This document shows, one piece after another, positions 1 through 7,415 of a DNA stretch of 12,390 nucleotides (positions are counted from its first letter, which is position 1; every line of letters starts with the position of its first letter). Made by a program: the position numbers and the translations under genes. The notes under the pieces were generated by a model, which made no database searches, was not told the DNA's origin, and saw only the letters and a program-made list of their open reading frames with translations. Origin of the DNA: UBA5266 sp964610025 (lineage in GTDB: Bacteria; Bacteroidota; Bacteroidia; Bacteroidales; WCHB1-69); NCBI GenBank assembly GCA_964610025.1, contig CAZSTX010000052.1, positions 1 to 12,390 on the forward strand, given 5' to 3'.

Positions 1-3
1 AAT

Positions 4-43
4 AAAAGTGAGGATATTCATAAGAATTACCCTCACTTTTTTT
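4..43. terminator. Strong intrinsic terminator hairpin, probably bidirectional
   Basis: A perfect 10-base-pair stem joins AAAAGTGAGG (4-13) to CCTCACTTTT (31-40). Inside it is a second small stem, ATTC/GAAT, around an ATAA loop. On the plus strand it runs into seven T residues (37-43), so it is a good terminator for a gene lying off the left edge. On the minus strand it follows the stop of the TerB/J-domain gene by about 13 bases and ends in CTTTTATT, so it can also end the ktrA-ktrB-TerB/J transcript. The orientation of the gene to the left cannot be seen. Confidence 0.85.
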
Positions 44-52
44 ATGCATTAA

Positions 53-817
53 TTAAATGCCTCTTTCTTTTTTTATTCTTTGGTATGCTGCATTGATTTT
101 TGCAAAATTTTCTTCAGCTTTTTTACGTGCAGTTTCCCCTAAATGCTCTATTTTATCAGGATGGTTTTCAATTGCAAGACGACGATAAGCTTTTTTAATT
201 TCTTCATTACTGTCATTTTCTTGTATTCCCAAAAGTGCATAGTCATTGATTTTTTTTGTTGTAGCATAGTTTTGATAAGAATGACTATGTGAGTACGATT
301 CTTGATGATTGTAATAATAATAAGTGTTTTTTATATAATTAAAATCTTGATTTCTTATTTGTAAATAAAATGATATCGAGTTTAAAATAGTTAATTCGCT
401 TTGATTTAGATTGCCATCAATATAGGATAATTGAAAAAGGAAACGTAATATTTCTAATTTTTCAGTGTAGTTGAGCAACTTGTTTAATTCATTGCAATAA
501 TATTCGTGTGAGATGTGTTTATCTTTGATATCTTTGAGTATATCTATTGATTTTGAAGCAGCAGCACTTCCAAAAGTATTCAACATAAAGTTTTTAAATA
601 GATAAAGCTCTGATTTTAATATATAATTGTCTGTTTTCATTACCACAGCTGATAGGGCAGTAATGCTATAAATAACAGAGTTTGGGATTTCTTTGTTTTT
701 AGAAATAGCCATATTTAAAAAGCTACCTAATGCAAAACCAATAAAAAACCCCGTTCCGCCTCCAACTGCAAAACCAATGATACTAAATATGATTTGTAAT
801 AAACAACCAATGCGCAT
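53..817 (-). CDS. Membrane-anchored TerB-domain and J-domain co-chaperone (DjlA-like)
   Basis: This 254-residue protein is probably an inner-membrane co-chaperone that recruits DnaK. Residues 5-37 form a glycine-rich hydrophobic segment with repeated small residues (GGGTG, GFALG), like the self-associating membrane anchor of DjlA. Residues about 47-165 look like a TerB-type helical domain, with acidic positions D63, E70, D134 and E141 spaced as in that family. Residues 166-187 are a Tyr/His/Ser-rich linker. A J-domain fills 191-251, with the DnaK-stimulating HPD motif at 219-221. The order anchor, TerB, linker, J-domain matches DjlA. The ATG lies two bases after the ktrB stop, with no Shine-Dalgarno sequence, so the gene is the last of a ktrA-ktrB-TerB/J unit and probably depends on translation from ktrB. 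Its client is unknown; the potassium-uptake proteins are a guess from position only. Confidence 0.85.
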   Translation of the reverse strand: MRIGCLLQIIFSIIGFAVGGGTGFFIGFALGSFLNMAISKNKEIPNSVIYSITALSAVVMKTDNYILKSELYLFKNFMLNTFGSAAASKSIDILKDIKDKHISHEYYCNELNKLLNYTEKLEILRFLFQLSYIDGNLNQSELTILNSISFYLQIRNQDFNYIKNTYYYYNHQESYSHSHSYQNYATTKKINDYALLGIQENDSNEEIKKAYRRLAIENHPDKIEHLGETARKKAEENFAKINAAYQRIKKERGI

Positions 818-819
818 TT

Positions 820-2622
820 TTAAATATTTATATTAGTTTTAGCCAAAGAATAATTGGTATACATACTTTTCCGCACTATAGAAAGTGCTAATGTTAATAC
901 CGATATTCTCCCGACAAACATCATTAAAGCTATTATCGTTTTTCCAATAATAGACAGCTGAGAAGTAATTCCCAACGAAAGTCCAACGGTTCCAATAGCT
1001 GAAACTACTTCATAGATAACTTCTTTCAAAGAAAAAGAAGAGTCTGAAATAGAAAGAACAAGGGTGCCAATAAAAATAAGCGATAGCGTAAATAAAACAA
1101 TAGTATATGACCTATCTACTAAATTAAAAGAAATAGAACGATTTTGAATAGTTACTTCTTTTTTTCCTTTTATAGTAGCAATTGCTGAACGTAAAATAAT
1201 ATAAAAAGTAGAAGTTTTAATCCCACCACCTGTTGAAGTAGGAGAGGCTCCTATAAACATTAATGTCATAAAAATCAGAAGAGTAGGAGTGGTAAATAAG
1301 TTATTGTTAATAGTAGCATAACCAGCGGAACGACAGGATACAGATGCAAATATAGAAGAACAGATTTTGTCGCTTATACTGCTTCCTGTCAATACATTAT
1401 TAGATTCGAAAACAAAAAAGAATACAGCGCCTATTATTACTAAAAATACAGACAGACTAATTGATAGTTTAGTCATGATTTGTAATCGCGACCAATAAGA
1501 AACTTTTGATTTATTTTTAAATATATTAAATATCACATCGTTAATAGCAAAAAAACCAATACTACCCATGAAAATTAAGCTGGCAATCACGTATTGAACA
1601 AAATGGTTGTGTCTAAAAACTTCCGAAGTCATACCGCCTTCTACAATAGAAAAACCTGTATTATTGAAAGCTGCTACAGAATGAAAAATAGAAAAAAACA
1701 CATTGCTTAGCAGCGAACCACTATAAAAATGATGATAGTTATAGTGAAAAAATATAATCACTGCACCTATTATTTCTATAATAAAAGTATAAATAAATAT
1801 TTCTTTTATAAGCGATTTAGTCCCATACAAACTTGTGCTCAACATTTCTTTCATAACAAATTGATAACGGAGAGATTTACCTTTAAATGAAGAGGATAAA
1901 TAAGTAGCAAAAGTCAATATATTAATCCCTCCCATTTGTATTAAAAGCATAATTACAAATTGACCTTTAAAAGTAAATGCACTACTTGTTTCTACTACAG
2001 TAAGTCCTGTAATACAGCAAGCGCTTGTAGAAGTAAATAAAGCATCAATAAATTGAATTTTACCAACAGTCATTTCTGGAAGCATCAATAAAATAGTACC
2101 CAATGATATAAGTAAAAAGAATGAAGCTATCATCCATCCGCCAGCTCCTAATTTTAATTTAGAAAAAAGAAGTCCAATGTTTGATAAATCGAACAATACC
2201 ATTACAAAAAAATATAATTGTATGAGTATAATTGTAATGTTTTCAATATTAATAATTTCTATTCGATTGTAAATGTTTGTATAAGTATAAAATTTAAAAA
2301 TATAAGTTAATATAAACCAACATATAATCAGTAAAATCATAATACCTTGAAATACATGTTTTTTAATGTATTCAAAAGAATGTATGGAAAATATAGTGCT
2401 GATAAGATATTTTAGGACGTAAAAAAATAAACTCGATTGGATAATAATTTTGCAAATGACTGCCGAGTGTTCTGTTTGTTTAAATCCATAATAATAAGCA
2501 ATAGTAGCCAATGTGAAAAATGATACTGAAATACTTATGTAAAGTAAAGTGTTTTGAACTATATCAATATAATCCCACACAAATAATTTGATATCTTCTC
2601 TGAAACGACGAAATATTTTCAC
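820..2622 (-). CDS. ktrB: TrkH/KtrB-family potassium uptake channel subunit
   Basis: This is the ion-conducting subunit of a Trk/Ktr-type K+ (or Na+-dependent K+) uptake system in the inner membrane. All four P-loops of the superfamily are visible: ITG at 204-206, NNTGF at 320-324, CRSAGY at 430-435 and GTVGLS at 544-549. The gating-loop region GASPTSTGGGIKT lies at 458-470. At 600 residues it is longer than the roughly 450 usual for KtrB; the excess is the first 150 or so residues, with about four additional hydrophobic segments before the conserved core. The third filter loop is slightly unusual, with Cys-Arg-Ser where Ala-Arg-Thr is common. Translation starts at GTG (2620-2622), two bases after the ktrA stop; the start matches the phase of the family and has no Shine-Dalgarno. 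KtrB acts as a dimer with a cytosolic RCK ring, here encoded just upstream. The choice between the KtrB and TrkH names is loose. Confidence 0.93.
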   Translation of the reverse strand: MKIFRRFREDIKLFVWDYIDIVQNTLLYISISVSFFTLATIAYYYGFKQTEHSAVICKIIIQSSLFFYVLKYLISTIFSIHSFEYIKKHVFQGIMILLIICWFILTYIFKFYTYTNIYNRIEIINIENITIILIQLYFFVMVLFDLSNIGLLFSKLKLGAGGWMIASFFLLISLGTILLMLPEMTVGKIQFIDALFTSTSACCITGLTVVETSSAFTFKGQFVIMLLIQMGGINILTFATYLSSSFKGKSLRYQFVMKEMLSTSLYGTKSLIKEIFIYTFIIEIIGAVIIFFHYNYHHFYSGSLLSNVFFSIFHSVAAFNNTGFSIVEGGMTSEVFRHNHFVQYVIASLIFMGSIGFFAINDVIFNIFKNKSKVSYWSRLQIMTKLSISLSVFLVIIGAVFFFVFESNNVLTGSSISDKICSSIFASVSCRSAGYATINNNLFTTPTLLIFMTLMFIGASPTSTGGGIKTSTFYIILRSAIATIKGKKEVTIQNRSISFNLVDRSYTIVLFTLSLIFIGTLVLSISDSSFSLKEVIYEVVSAIGTVGLSLGITSQLSIIGKTIIALMMFVGRISVLTLALSIVRKSMYTNYSLAKTNINI

Positions 2623-2624
2623 AA

Positions 2625-3320
2625 TTAATTATTGATTTCTACAAACTTTTCAATATCTTTGTTTTTTCCAAATAACACCAAGGTGTCTTTTGATAATATG
2701 ATGGTTTTTGTATCGGGAACTCCTAACACATGTTGATTATTAGTGTCGTTAGTCGTGTTGTTTTTGCTGTAATCTCTTTTAATTGTAATCAGACTTAATT
2801 TATATTTATCTCTAAAATTAATTTTAGCATAAGGTAATCCACAAATATGTTTAGGTGCTATTACTTCCACTACGCTATAATCGTCTGCAAGGTCGAGATA
2901 AGACACTAAACTTGGGTTCATTAAACGTTTAGCTACCGATATTCCTACTTCTTGTTCAGGGGAAATAATATCAGCAATTCCCATTTTTTTTAATATAAAA
3001 TGCTCATTTCTACCACTTGCACGACATACAATGTGTTTTACTCCCAAATCGAGAAGTAAGGCTGCACATAACAGCCGTTGTTCTAATGGATTACCAATAG
3101 ATACAATGACAGAATCAAAACTTGTTATATCTTGCGATAATAGTGCTTTTCTGTCAGTAGCATTTAATGTAACTGCATAAGCAACATCATCGCATATATT
3201 TTCTATTTTATCATAATTTATATCAATTGCCATGACTTCTGCTCCTTTTTTTGTAAGATTTAATGCAATTGATTTACCGAACTGTCCAATGCCTATTACT
3301 GCAAATTTTTCTGTACGCAT
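2625..3320 (-). CDS. ktrA: TrkA/KtrA-family regulatory subunit of potassium uptake (RCK domains)
   Basis: This is the cytosolic nucleotide-binding subunit that gates the adjacent KtrB channel; family members form an octameric ring that switches with ATP/ADP or NAD(H). Residues 6-33 are a Rossmann motif, GIGQFG (10-15) ending in the acidic D33 that contacts ribose, so the RCK_N domain spans about 5-125. An RCK_C (TrkA_C) domain covers about 140-229. At 231 residues it is close to the usual length of about 220; the extra part is an Asn/Thr-rich insert near residues 185-197 inside RCK_C. A single RCK unit, not the doubled form of E. coli TrkA, favours the Ktr arrangement. It is the first gene of the unit with ktrB and the TerB/J-domain gene. 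A Bacteroidota -7 box lies 20 bases upstream of the ATG. Confidence 0.93.
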   Translation of the reverse strand: MRTEKFAVIGIGQFGKSIALNLTKKGAEVMAIDINYDKIENICDDVAYAVTLNATDRKALLSQDITSFDSVIVSIGNPLEQRLLCAALLLDLGVKHIVCRASGRNEHFILKKMGIADIISPEQEVGISVAKRLMNPSLVSYLDLADDYSVVEVIAPKHICGLPYAKINFRDKYKLSLITIKRDYSKNNTTNDTNNQHVLGVPDTKTIILSKDTLVLFGKNKDIEKFVEINN

Positions 3321-3339
3321 ACTTATTTATTTTTAAATA

Positions 3340-3347
3340 CAAATGTA
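3340..3347 (-). promoter_or_regulatory. Promoter -7 box for the ktrA-ktrB-TerB/J unit
   Basis: Read on the minus strand, this is TACATTTG, an exact match to the Bacteroidota -7 consensus TAnnTTTG, 20 bases from the ktrA ATG. The expected TTG about 20 bases further upstream is not present; that stretch is plain AT. Transcription would start about 10-15 bases before the ATG, giving a very short leader. The same octamer occurs before the ABC ATPase gene and the secreted-protein gene. Confidence 0.6.
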
Positions 3348-3378
3348 TATATTTTTTTATATATAAATATTGTTTTAT

Positions 3379-3423
3379 TAAAAAAAATAAAATAAAGACG
3401 CTATCTTAACGACAACGTCTTTT
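3379..3423 (-). terminator. Intrinsic terminator after the MFS transporter gene
   Basis: A perfect 7-base-pair stem joins AAAGACG (3394-3400) to CGTCTTT (3416-3422) around a 15-base loop, and pairing can extend by a few A-T pairs with one bulge. On the minus strand it begins 24 bases after the MFS stop and is followed by ATTTTATTTTTTTT. This U-rich tract makes it a good intrinsic terminator and separates the MFS gene from the ktr unit. There is some T-richness on the other side as well, but no plus-strand gene ends here. Confidence 0.8.
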
Positions 3424-3446
3424 ATTATATTCTAATAATAAGTGAT

Positions 3447-4886
3447 TTATTTTTTTATATTAGGAAGCTCTAACCCATATCCTTTTTTCTTATCTTCAGC
3501 TTTTAACATAAGTCCTAATATAAAAGCAAGCACTCCTAAACTTGCAAAAATCAACATTGGCACCATATAGTTATATTCTAATGGATTTTCGACTCCCGGA
3601 TTGCTAATTCTCAAAGAAGCACCAATAATAATAGGAAATAGGTATAACCCAATATTTTGTATCCAAAAAATAACAGCATACGCAGAGCCTAAATATCTAT
3701 TTTCTACTAATTTAGGAACTGATGGCCATAGTGATGCTGGTACTAAGGAAAACGATATGCCTAATAATACAATAGAAGTATAAGCAACAATAGGAGCTAA
3801 TACGGGCGAAGACAGACGCGGCAAAATCAAAGCAAAAATAAGATGGCACACTATCATTAATATAGCACCATATATTAACATAGAAGCAGCTTTGCCTTTT
3901 CTATCAAGAAAATTTCCAAGAAAAGGAGTGATAGCAGCTGCACCTAATGGAAAGACAAAGAAAACAAAACCTGCTTGTTCGGCAGTGTAATTCAAGCTGC
4001 ATTGTAGCATATTGATAGCATATTTTTGAAATGGAAAAATAGCTGAATAATACAATACACATAAAAGAGCTACTAATAAAAACACTTTGCTACTCAACAA
4101 TTTACCAATATCAGAAATTTTAAATGGGTCATCTTTTTCTTCTCCACTTTCTCCCATTTGGGTTTCTAATTTTTTATCCATAAAAGCATATACAATAAAA
4201 CTCATTAATCCTATAATCAATAGAATAACAGCTATTAAAACAGGGCGTGAAACATCTACATTAGTACCTATTTTCATAGCAGCTGCTGGCGAACCAATCA
4301 TAACAACAGCAACTCCAACTCTGGCAATGGCCATTTCGACACCCATTGCTAAGGCTAATTCTTTGCCTTTAAACCATTTTACGATAGCACGCGAAACTGT
4401 TATTCCAGCCATTTCGACACCACAACCGAAAAACATAAATCCAATTGCAGACATTTTTGCCGATGCTGGCATCCCTTCAAAAAAAGGAGTGATATTCCAC
4501 CATTTTAAAGGAAGATTCATAAAACCATTCATAATAGATTCGGAATAACTGCCTATAAATGCATTGCTTACGGCATAATAATTAATGCTTGCACCAAATA
4601 ACATGACGATGCCTGATAAAATAGCTGTAAATCTTACTCCCATTTTATCTAAAATAATACCTGCAAAAATTAAAAAGAAAACAAAAACATTAAGAAAGGT
4701 CTCTGAACCTGCATATCGTCCGTAGGCATCTGGTCCCCATCCTCTGTCGGTTTGAAGTATTTCTTGTAAAGGTGATAGGATATCCATAAAAATATATCCA
4801 AAAAACATGGTTGCTGCTAAGAGTACCAATACTGTCCAACGAATAGCTGGAACATCTTTCATTAGTTGTTGAACTTTTTTAGTCAT
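3447..4886 (-). CDS. Major facilitator superfamily transporter, MFSD1-like branch
   Basis: This is a 479-residue inner-membrane transporter with about 12 hydrophobic segments. An MFS loop motif lies after the second helix (GIILDKMGVR, 76-85) and its half-repeat after the eighth (GNFLDRKGKA, 324-333). A charged central loop (237-256) separates the halves. Residues 171-191 contain WFKGKELALAMG followed by MAIARVG, and 387-414 contain SLWPSVPKLV followed by IQNIGLYLFP. These stretches resemble, from memory, the animal lysosomal transporter MFSD1, reported to move dipeptides. The substrate here is unknown; peptide transport is a hypothesis. About 30 residues between the third and fourth segments (108-140) form a larger than usual loop. 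The ATG lies 42 bases after the ABC permease stop, with a perfect palindrome between, so the gene may be read from the ABC promoter, from its own, or from both. A clear terminator follows it. Confidence 0.88.
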   Translation of the reverse strand: MTKKVQQLMKDVPAIRWTVLVLLAATMFFGYIFMDILSPLQEILQTDRGWGPDAYGRYAGSETFLNVFVFFLIFAGIILDKMGVRFTAILSGIVMLFGASINYYAVSNAFIGSYSESIMNGFMNLPLKWWNITPFFEGMPASAKMSAIGFMFFGCGVEMAGITVSRAIVKWFKGKELALAMGVEMAIARVGVAVVMIGSPAAAMKIGTNVDVSRPVLIAVILLIIGLMSFIVYAFMDKKLETQMGESGEEKDDPFKISDIGKLLSSKVFLLVALLCVLYYSAIFPFQKYAINMLQCSLNYTAEQAGFVFFVFPLGAAAITPFLGNFLDRKGKAASMLIYGAILMIVCHLIFALILPRLSSPVLAPIVAYTSIVLLGISFSLVPASLWPSVPKLVENRYLGSAYAVIFWIQNIGLYLFPIIIGASLRISNPGVENPLEYNYMVPMLIFASLGVLAFILGLMLKAEDKKKGYGLELPNIKK

Positions 4887-4896
4887 TATTATAAAA

Positions 4897-4914
4897 TTTT
4901 AATATGTATTAAAA
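4897..4914. promoter_or_regulatory. Perfect palindrome just upstream of the MFS start (possible operator)
   Basis: TTTTAATA TG TATTAAAA is an exact inverted repeat with 8-base arms and a 2-base centre, ending 10 bases before the MFS start codon in the 42-base gap behind the ABC permease gene. A symmetric site there could bind a dimeric repressor. It is entirely A/T except for the centre, and such palindromes arise easily by chance in DNA this AT-rich. As RNA it would make only a weak hairpin. No TAnnTTTG box is visible beside it. Confidence 0.3.
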
Positions 4915-4928
4915 AGATTTTTTTTTAT

Positions 4929-6305
4929 TTATTGATTATATTTTATCCATTTCCATAAATCGCTATAAGTAATTTTTTTACTGTAAACTAAAATTCCCGC
5001 TTTGTAAATTTTAGCTGCTATCCAAGCAGCACCAATACACCCTATTATCATTAAACTGCACGATAGAATTATTTCCCAAGTTTGCACGGCTTCTATTCCA
5101 AATGGGAGGCGAATAAGCATGGCTATAGGAGATGTGAAGGGAATGATAGAAAACCAAAAAGCGATAGGACCACCAGGATTTTCTGCTATATATTGAGACA
5201 CTACAAATGTAAGCAATAGGGGTAAAGTAATGGGTAACATAAATTGTTGTGTGTCGGCATTGTTGTCGACAGCTCCGCCAATAGCAGCATACAAAGAGGC
5301 ATAAAAGAAATAGCCTGTGATAAAGAAAAATAAAAACAATAATATCAGTTGAGTGAAATTAATATTTGTTAGCGATGCCACAAATTCATTAAGCATTATA
5401 TTGTTAGAATCAATTGCTGTAATTTGATTGTCTGATGGTTGGTATTGATAATAGTTGTTAGGAAGGTTTTCTGTAACAGCAATAGCACTCTCTTCGTTTG
5501 AAAACACCGTAGGAAAGCTAAAGCGTACTATTGTTAAAAGAATGACGAGTGAAATAATCCATATAAACAATTGTGTTAACCCTATTAATGCTACACCAAT
5601 TATTTTCCCTATCATTAGTTGAATTGGCTTGACAGAAGAAGCTATAATTTCGACAATGCGATTTGTTTTTTCCTCAAGCACATTTCTCAATACCATAGAG
5701 CAATACATGAATATGAAAATATAAATCAATATTCCTGAAATAAAACCAATAGCAAGCTGAATGTCTTTACTGTAAGATTTATTATACGACTCTTCACCGT
5801 TCTTACTAATGAAAGTTTGCCCAATCATGATTTTATTAGTTTGATTCTCTATATACATGTTTAATGAATCTTGGCTTATATTGAACTCATGGAGTAATAT
5901 TTCGTTAGAAAGATTGCGTTTCATCGCTGCTAATACATTCGATGTTACTCCAGTTCCTAATGAACTGGTGGTATAGAGCATGCCACCTGGCGTTGTACTA
6001 TTGTATGGTATGTATAGCAAGGTAGTGATTTTTTTGTTTATTAAATCGTTTTTCAAGTCAACCAAAGGCTTGTTCTCATAAACATAATGAATACTTTTAT
6101 CGTTAGGACTGTTGAGATGTAAAAACAAATACGATTCGTCTAAAACAGTAATTGTTATATCTTCTTTAGTGTATTTTGCTAATAAAGTAGGAGTTAAAAT
6201 GAGTGTCGCCATTAATAAAGGACCTAAAATGGTCATTATAATAAAGGATTTTTTCTTAACAGCTTCAAAATATTCGCGTCTGATGATTATTAATATTTTA
6301 TTCAT
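4929..6305 (-). CDS. ABC-2 family transporter permease (NatB/YhaP-like)
   Basis: This 458-residue permease forms the membrane part of an exporter with the ATPase encoded just upstream. It has the standard layout: one membrane segment at about 20-44, a large extracytoplasmic domain to about 183, then segments near 184-206, 232-260, 318-346, 353-372 and 412-432. The family-typical cytoplasmic stretch EEKTNRIVEIIASS lies at 211-224, followed by KPIQLMIGKIIG. A second conserved piece, PFTSPIAMLIRLPFG, is at 389-403, and the C-terminal tail resembles the usual YKAGILVY ending. A long loop at about 263-315 is rich in Asn and Gln. NatB relatives have been linked to Na+ export, and others to drug or peptide export, so the substrate is not decided. 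The ATG is 17 bases after the ATPase stop, so the two form one operon. Confidence 0.9.
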   Translation of the reverse strand: MNKILIIIRREYFEAVKKKSFIIMTILGPLLMATLILTPTLLAKYTKEDITITVLDESYLFLHLNSPNDKSIHYVYENKPLVDLKNDLINKKITTLLYIPYNSTTPGGMLYTTSSLGTGVTSNVLAAMKRNLSNEILLHEFNISQDSLNMYIENQTNKIMIGQTFISKNGEESYNKSYSKDIQLAIGFISGILIYIFIFMYCSMVLRNVLEEKTNRIVEIIASSVKPIQLMIGKIIGVALIGLTQLFIWIISLVILLTIVRFSFPTVFSNEESAIAVTENLPNNYYQYQPSDNQITAIDSNNIMLNEFVASLTNINFTQLILLFLFFFITGYFFYASLYAAIGGAVDNNADTQQFMLPITLPLLLTFVVSQYIAENPGGPIAFWFSIIPFTSPIAMLIRLPFGIEAVQTWEIILSCSLMIIGCIGAAWIAAKIYKAGILVYSKKITYSDLWKWIKYNQ

Positions 6306-6322
6306 AAATGAAAGCCTGTTGA

Positions 6323-7252
6323 TTAATTGTTTTGTAGATTGATTTTATTGACTTGTGAAATGAATATATCATTCATACTAGGATAAATCTCTTGAAATCC
6401 TTTAATATTAATATGTTGCATTAAATTGTTTAATAAGTCATTTTGAGTTTTTGAGTGTATTTTTATAGTAGCTGTATATTCATCTTCATTATTTATAATA
6501 GATTGTACGCTAAAATCTTTAGAAAGCAAATTTGCTAAATCGATGGATTGAGATGATTGATATTGTACCTGAAATATATTTTCTTTAAATTGATTTTTAA
6601 TTGTTTTAATGTCTCCTTCAAGTATGTTTTTTGCTTGATTTATCAACACAATATCATCGCACAATTCTTCAACAGATGCCATGTTGTGTGTTGAAAATAT
6701 GATGCTTGCACCTTTCTTTTTTAAATCTAAAATTTCATTTTTTAAAAGATTGGTATTAATAGGGTCAAAACCACTAAAAGGCTCATCGAAAATATAGAAT
6801 GCAGGTTCATGTATAACGGTTACAATGAATTGTATTTTTTGTTGCATTCCTTTCGATAGTTCTTCTACTTTGCGGTTCCACCACGAAGAAATATCAAATT
6901 TATCAAACCAATAATGTAATCTTTTAATGGCTTCGTTTTTATGAATTCCTTTTAAACGTGCTAAATAAATGGATTGCTCTCCAACTTTCATCTTCTTATA
7001 CAATCCACGCTCTTCGGGTAAATAACCTATTTGGTAAACATGCTTTTGCGTTAGTTTTTCTCCTAAAAAAAACACTTCGCCTGCATCGGGAGCAATTATT
7101 TGGTTCACAATGCGTATTAATGTTGTTTTCCCTGCTCCATTAGGTCCTAATAATCCTAATATATGGCCTTTTTTAATGGATATAGATATATTATCTAAAG
7201 CAGTAAAATTTCCGTAATTTTTACTAATATTATGAGTTTCAATAATGTTCAA
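6323..7252 (-). CDS. ABC transporter ATP-binding protein (NatA-like)
   Basis: This 309-residue cytoplasmic ATPase drives the adjacent ABC-2 permease. All nucleotide-binding motifs are intact: Walker A GPNGAGKT (36-43), the NatA-style Q-loop variant GYLPEERGLY (76-85) with Glu in place of Gln, the signature LSKGMQQK (132-139), Walker B FYIFDEP (152-158) with catalytic E157, and the switch His in STHN (187-190). Residues from about 215 form an accessory C-terminal domain common in exporters of this type. The start is TTG (7250-7252): no ATG lies upstream in frame close by, the first internal Met is residue 88, and the protein from TTG begins exactly where family members do. A TACATTTG promoter box 28 bases upstream supports this start. 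The substrate is not shown by the sequence. Confidence 0.92.
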   Translation of the reverse strand: MNIIETHNISKNYGNFTALDNISISIKKGHILGLLGPNGAGKTTLIRIVNQIIAPDAGEVFFLGEKLTQKHVYQIGYLPEERGLYKKMKVGEQSIYLARLKGIHKNEAIKRLHYWFDKFDISSWWNRKVEELSKGMQQKIQFIVTVIHEPAFYIFDEPFSGFDPINTNLLKNEILDLKKKGASIIFSTHNMASVEELCDDIVLINQAKNILEGDIKTIKNQFKENIFQVQYQSSQSIDLANLLSKDFSVQSIINNEDEYTATIKIHSKTQNDLLNNLMQHINIKGFQEIYPSMNDIFISQVNKINLQNN

Positions 7253-7280
7253 TAGATTCGTGTTTTTGTGAAATAAATTG

Positions 7281-7288
7281 CAAATGTA
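7281..7288 (-). promoter_or_regulatory. Promoter -7 box for the ABC exporter operon
   Basis: The minus strand reads TACATTTG, an exact TAnnTTTG box, 28 bases before the TTG start of the ATPase gene. No TTG lies at the ideal -33 position. That place is taken by a short dyad, ATAGT-AAG-ACTAT (7309-7321), which could be an operator or a weak second terminator behind cdd. The box supports transcription starting about 20 bases before the TTG, so the permease, and perhaps the MFS gene, would be read from here. Confidence 0.55.
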
Positions 7289-7388
7289 TATAAAAATTGC
7301 CTAATAAAATAGTAAGACTATATTTTTTCTCAAAATTGATAAAATAATTATTGGAAAATAATTACAGTTTTTTTCTTTGATAACTCTA

Positions 7389-7415
7389 TAAAAAAAATGA
7401 TATGTAATCAATATC
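7389..7415 (-). terminator. Weak intrinsic terminator after cdd
   Basis: Directly after the cdd stop codon the minus strand reads GATAT, a 7-base loop and ATATC (7399-7415), followed by ATTTTTTTTATA. The stem is only 5 A-T-rich pairs but the T run is good. It may terminate cdd or be leaky into the ABC operon, which has its own promoter box. A second small dyad at 7309-7321 could assist. Confidence 0.35.

Noticed and set aside
3601..3783. A short plus-strand frame within the MFS gene
   Set aside because: It overlaps a clear transporter on the other strand and shows no domain or start signal. The same applies to the plus-strand frames at 6112-6342, 6958-7143 and 7712-7909, and to the frame at 10020-10220 inside queA.
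4087..4548. A 153-codon open frame on the plus strand inside the MFS gene
   Set aside because: It is the antisense shadow of a well-conserved MFS gene, low in complexity (Ile/Pro/Thr/Ala), with no family resemblance and no promoter.
4929..7252. ABC pair as a bacteriocin or antibiotic-export system
   Set aside because: There is no precursor peptide, peptidase domain or modification gene nearby. The Q-loop and permease motifs fit the generic NatAB group.
7309..7321. Dyad ATAGT-AAG-ACTAT as a riboswitch or strong terminator
   Set aside because: The five-pair A/T-rich stem is too weak to call alone. It is mentioned only as a possible operator or helper terminator.
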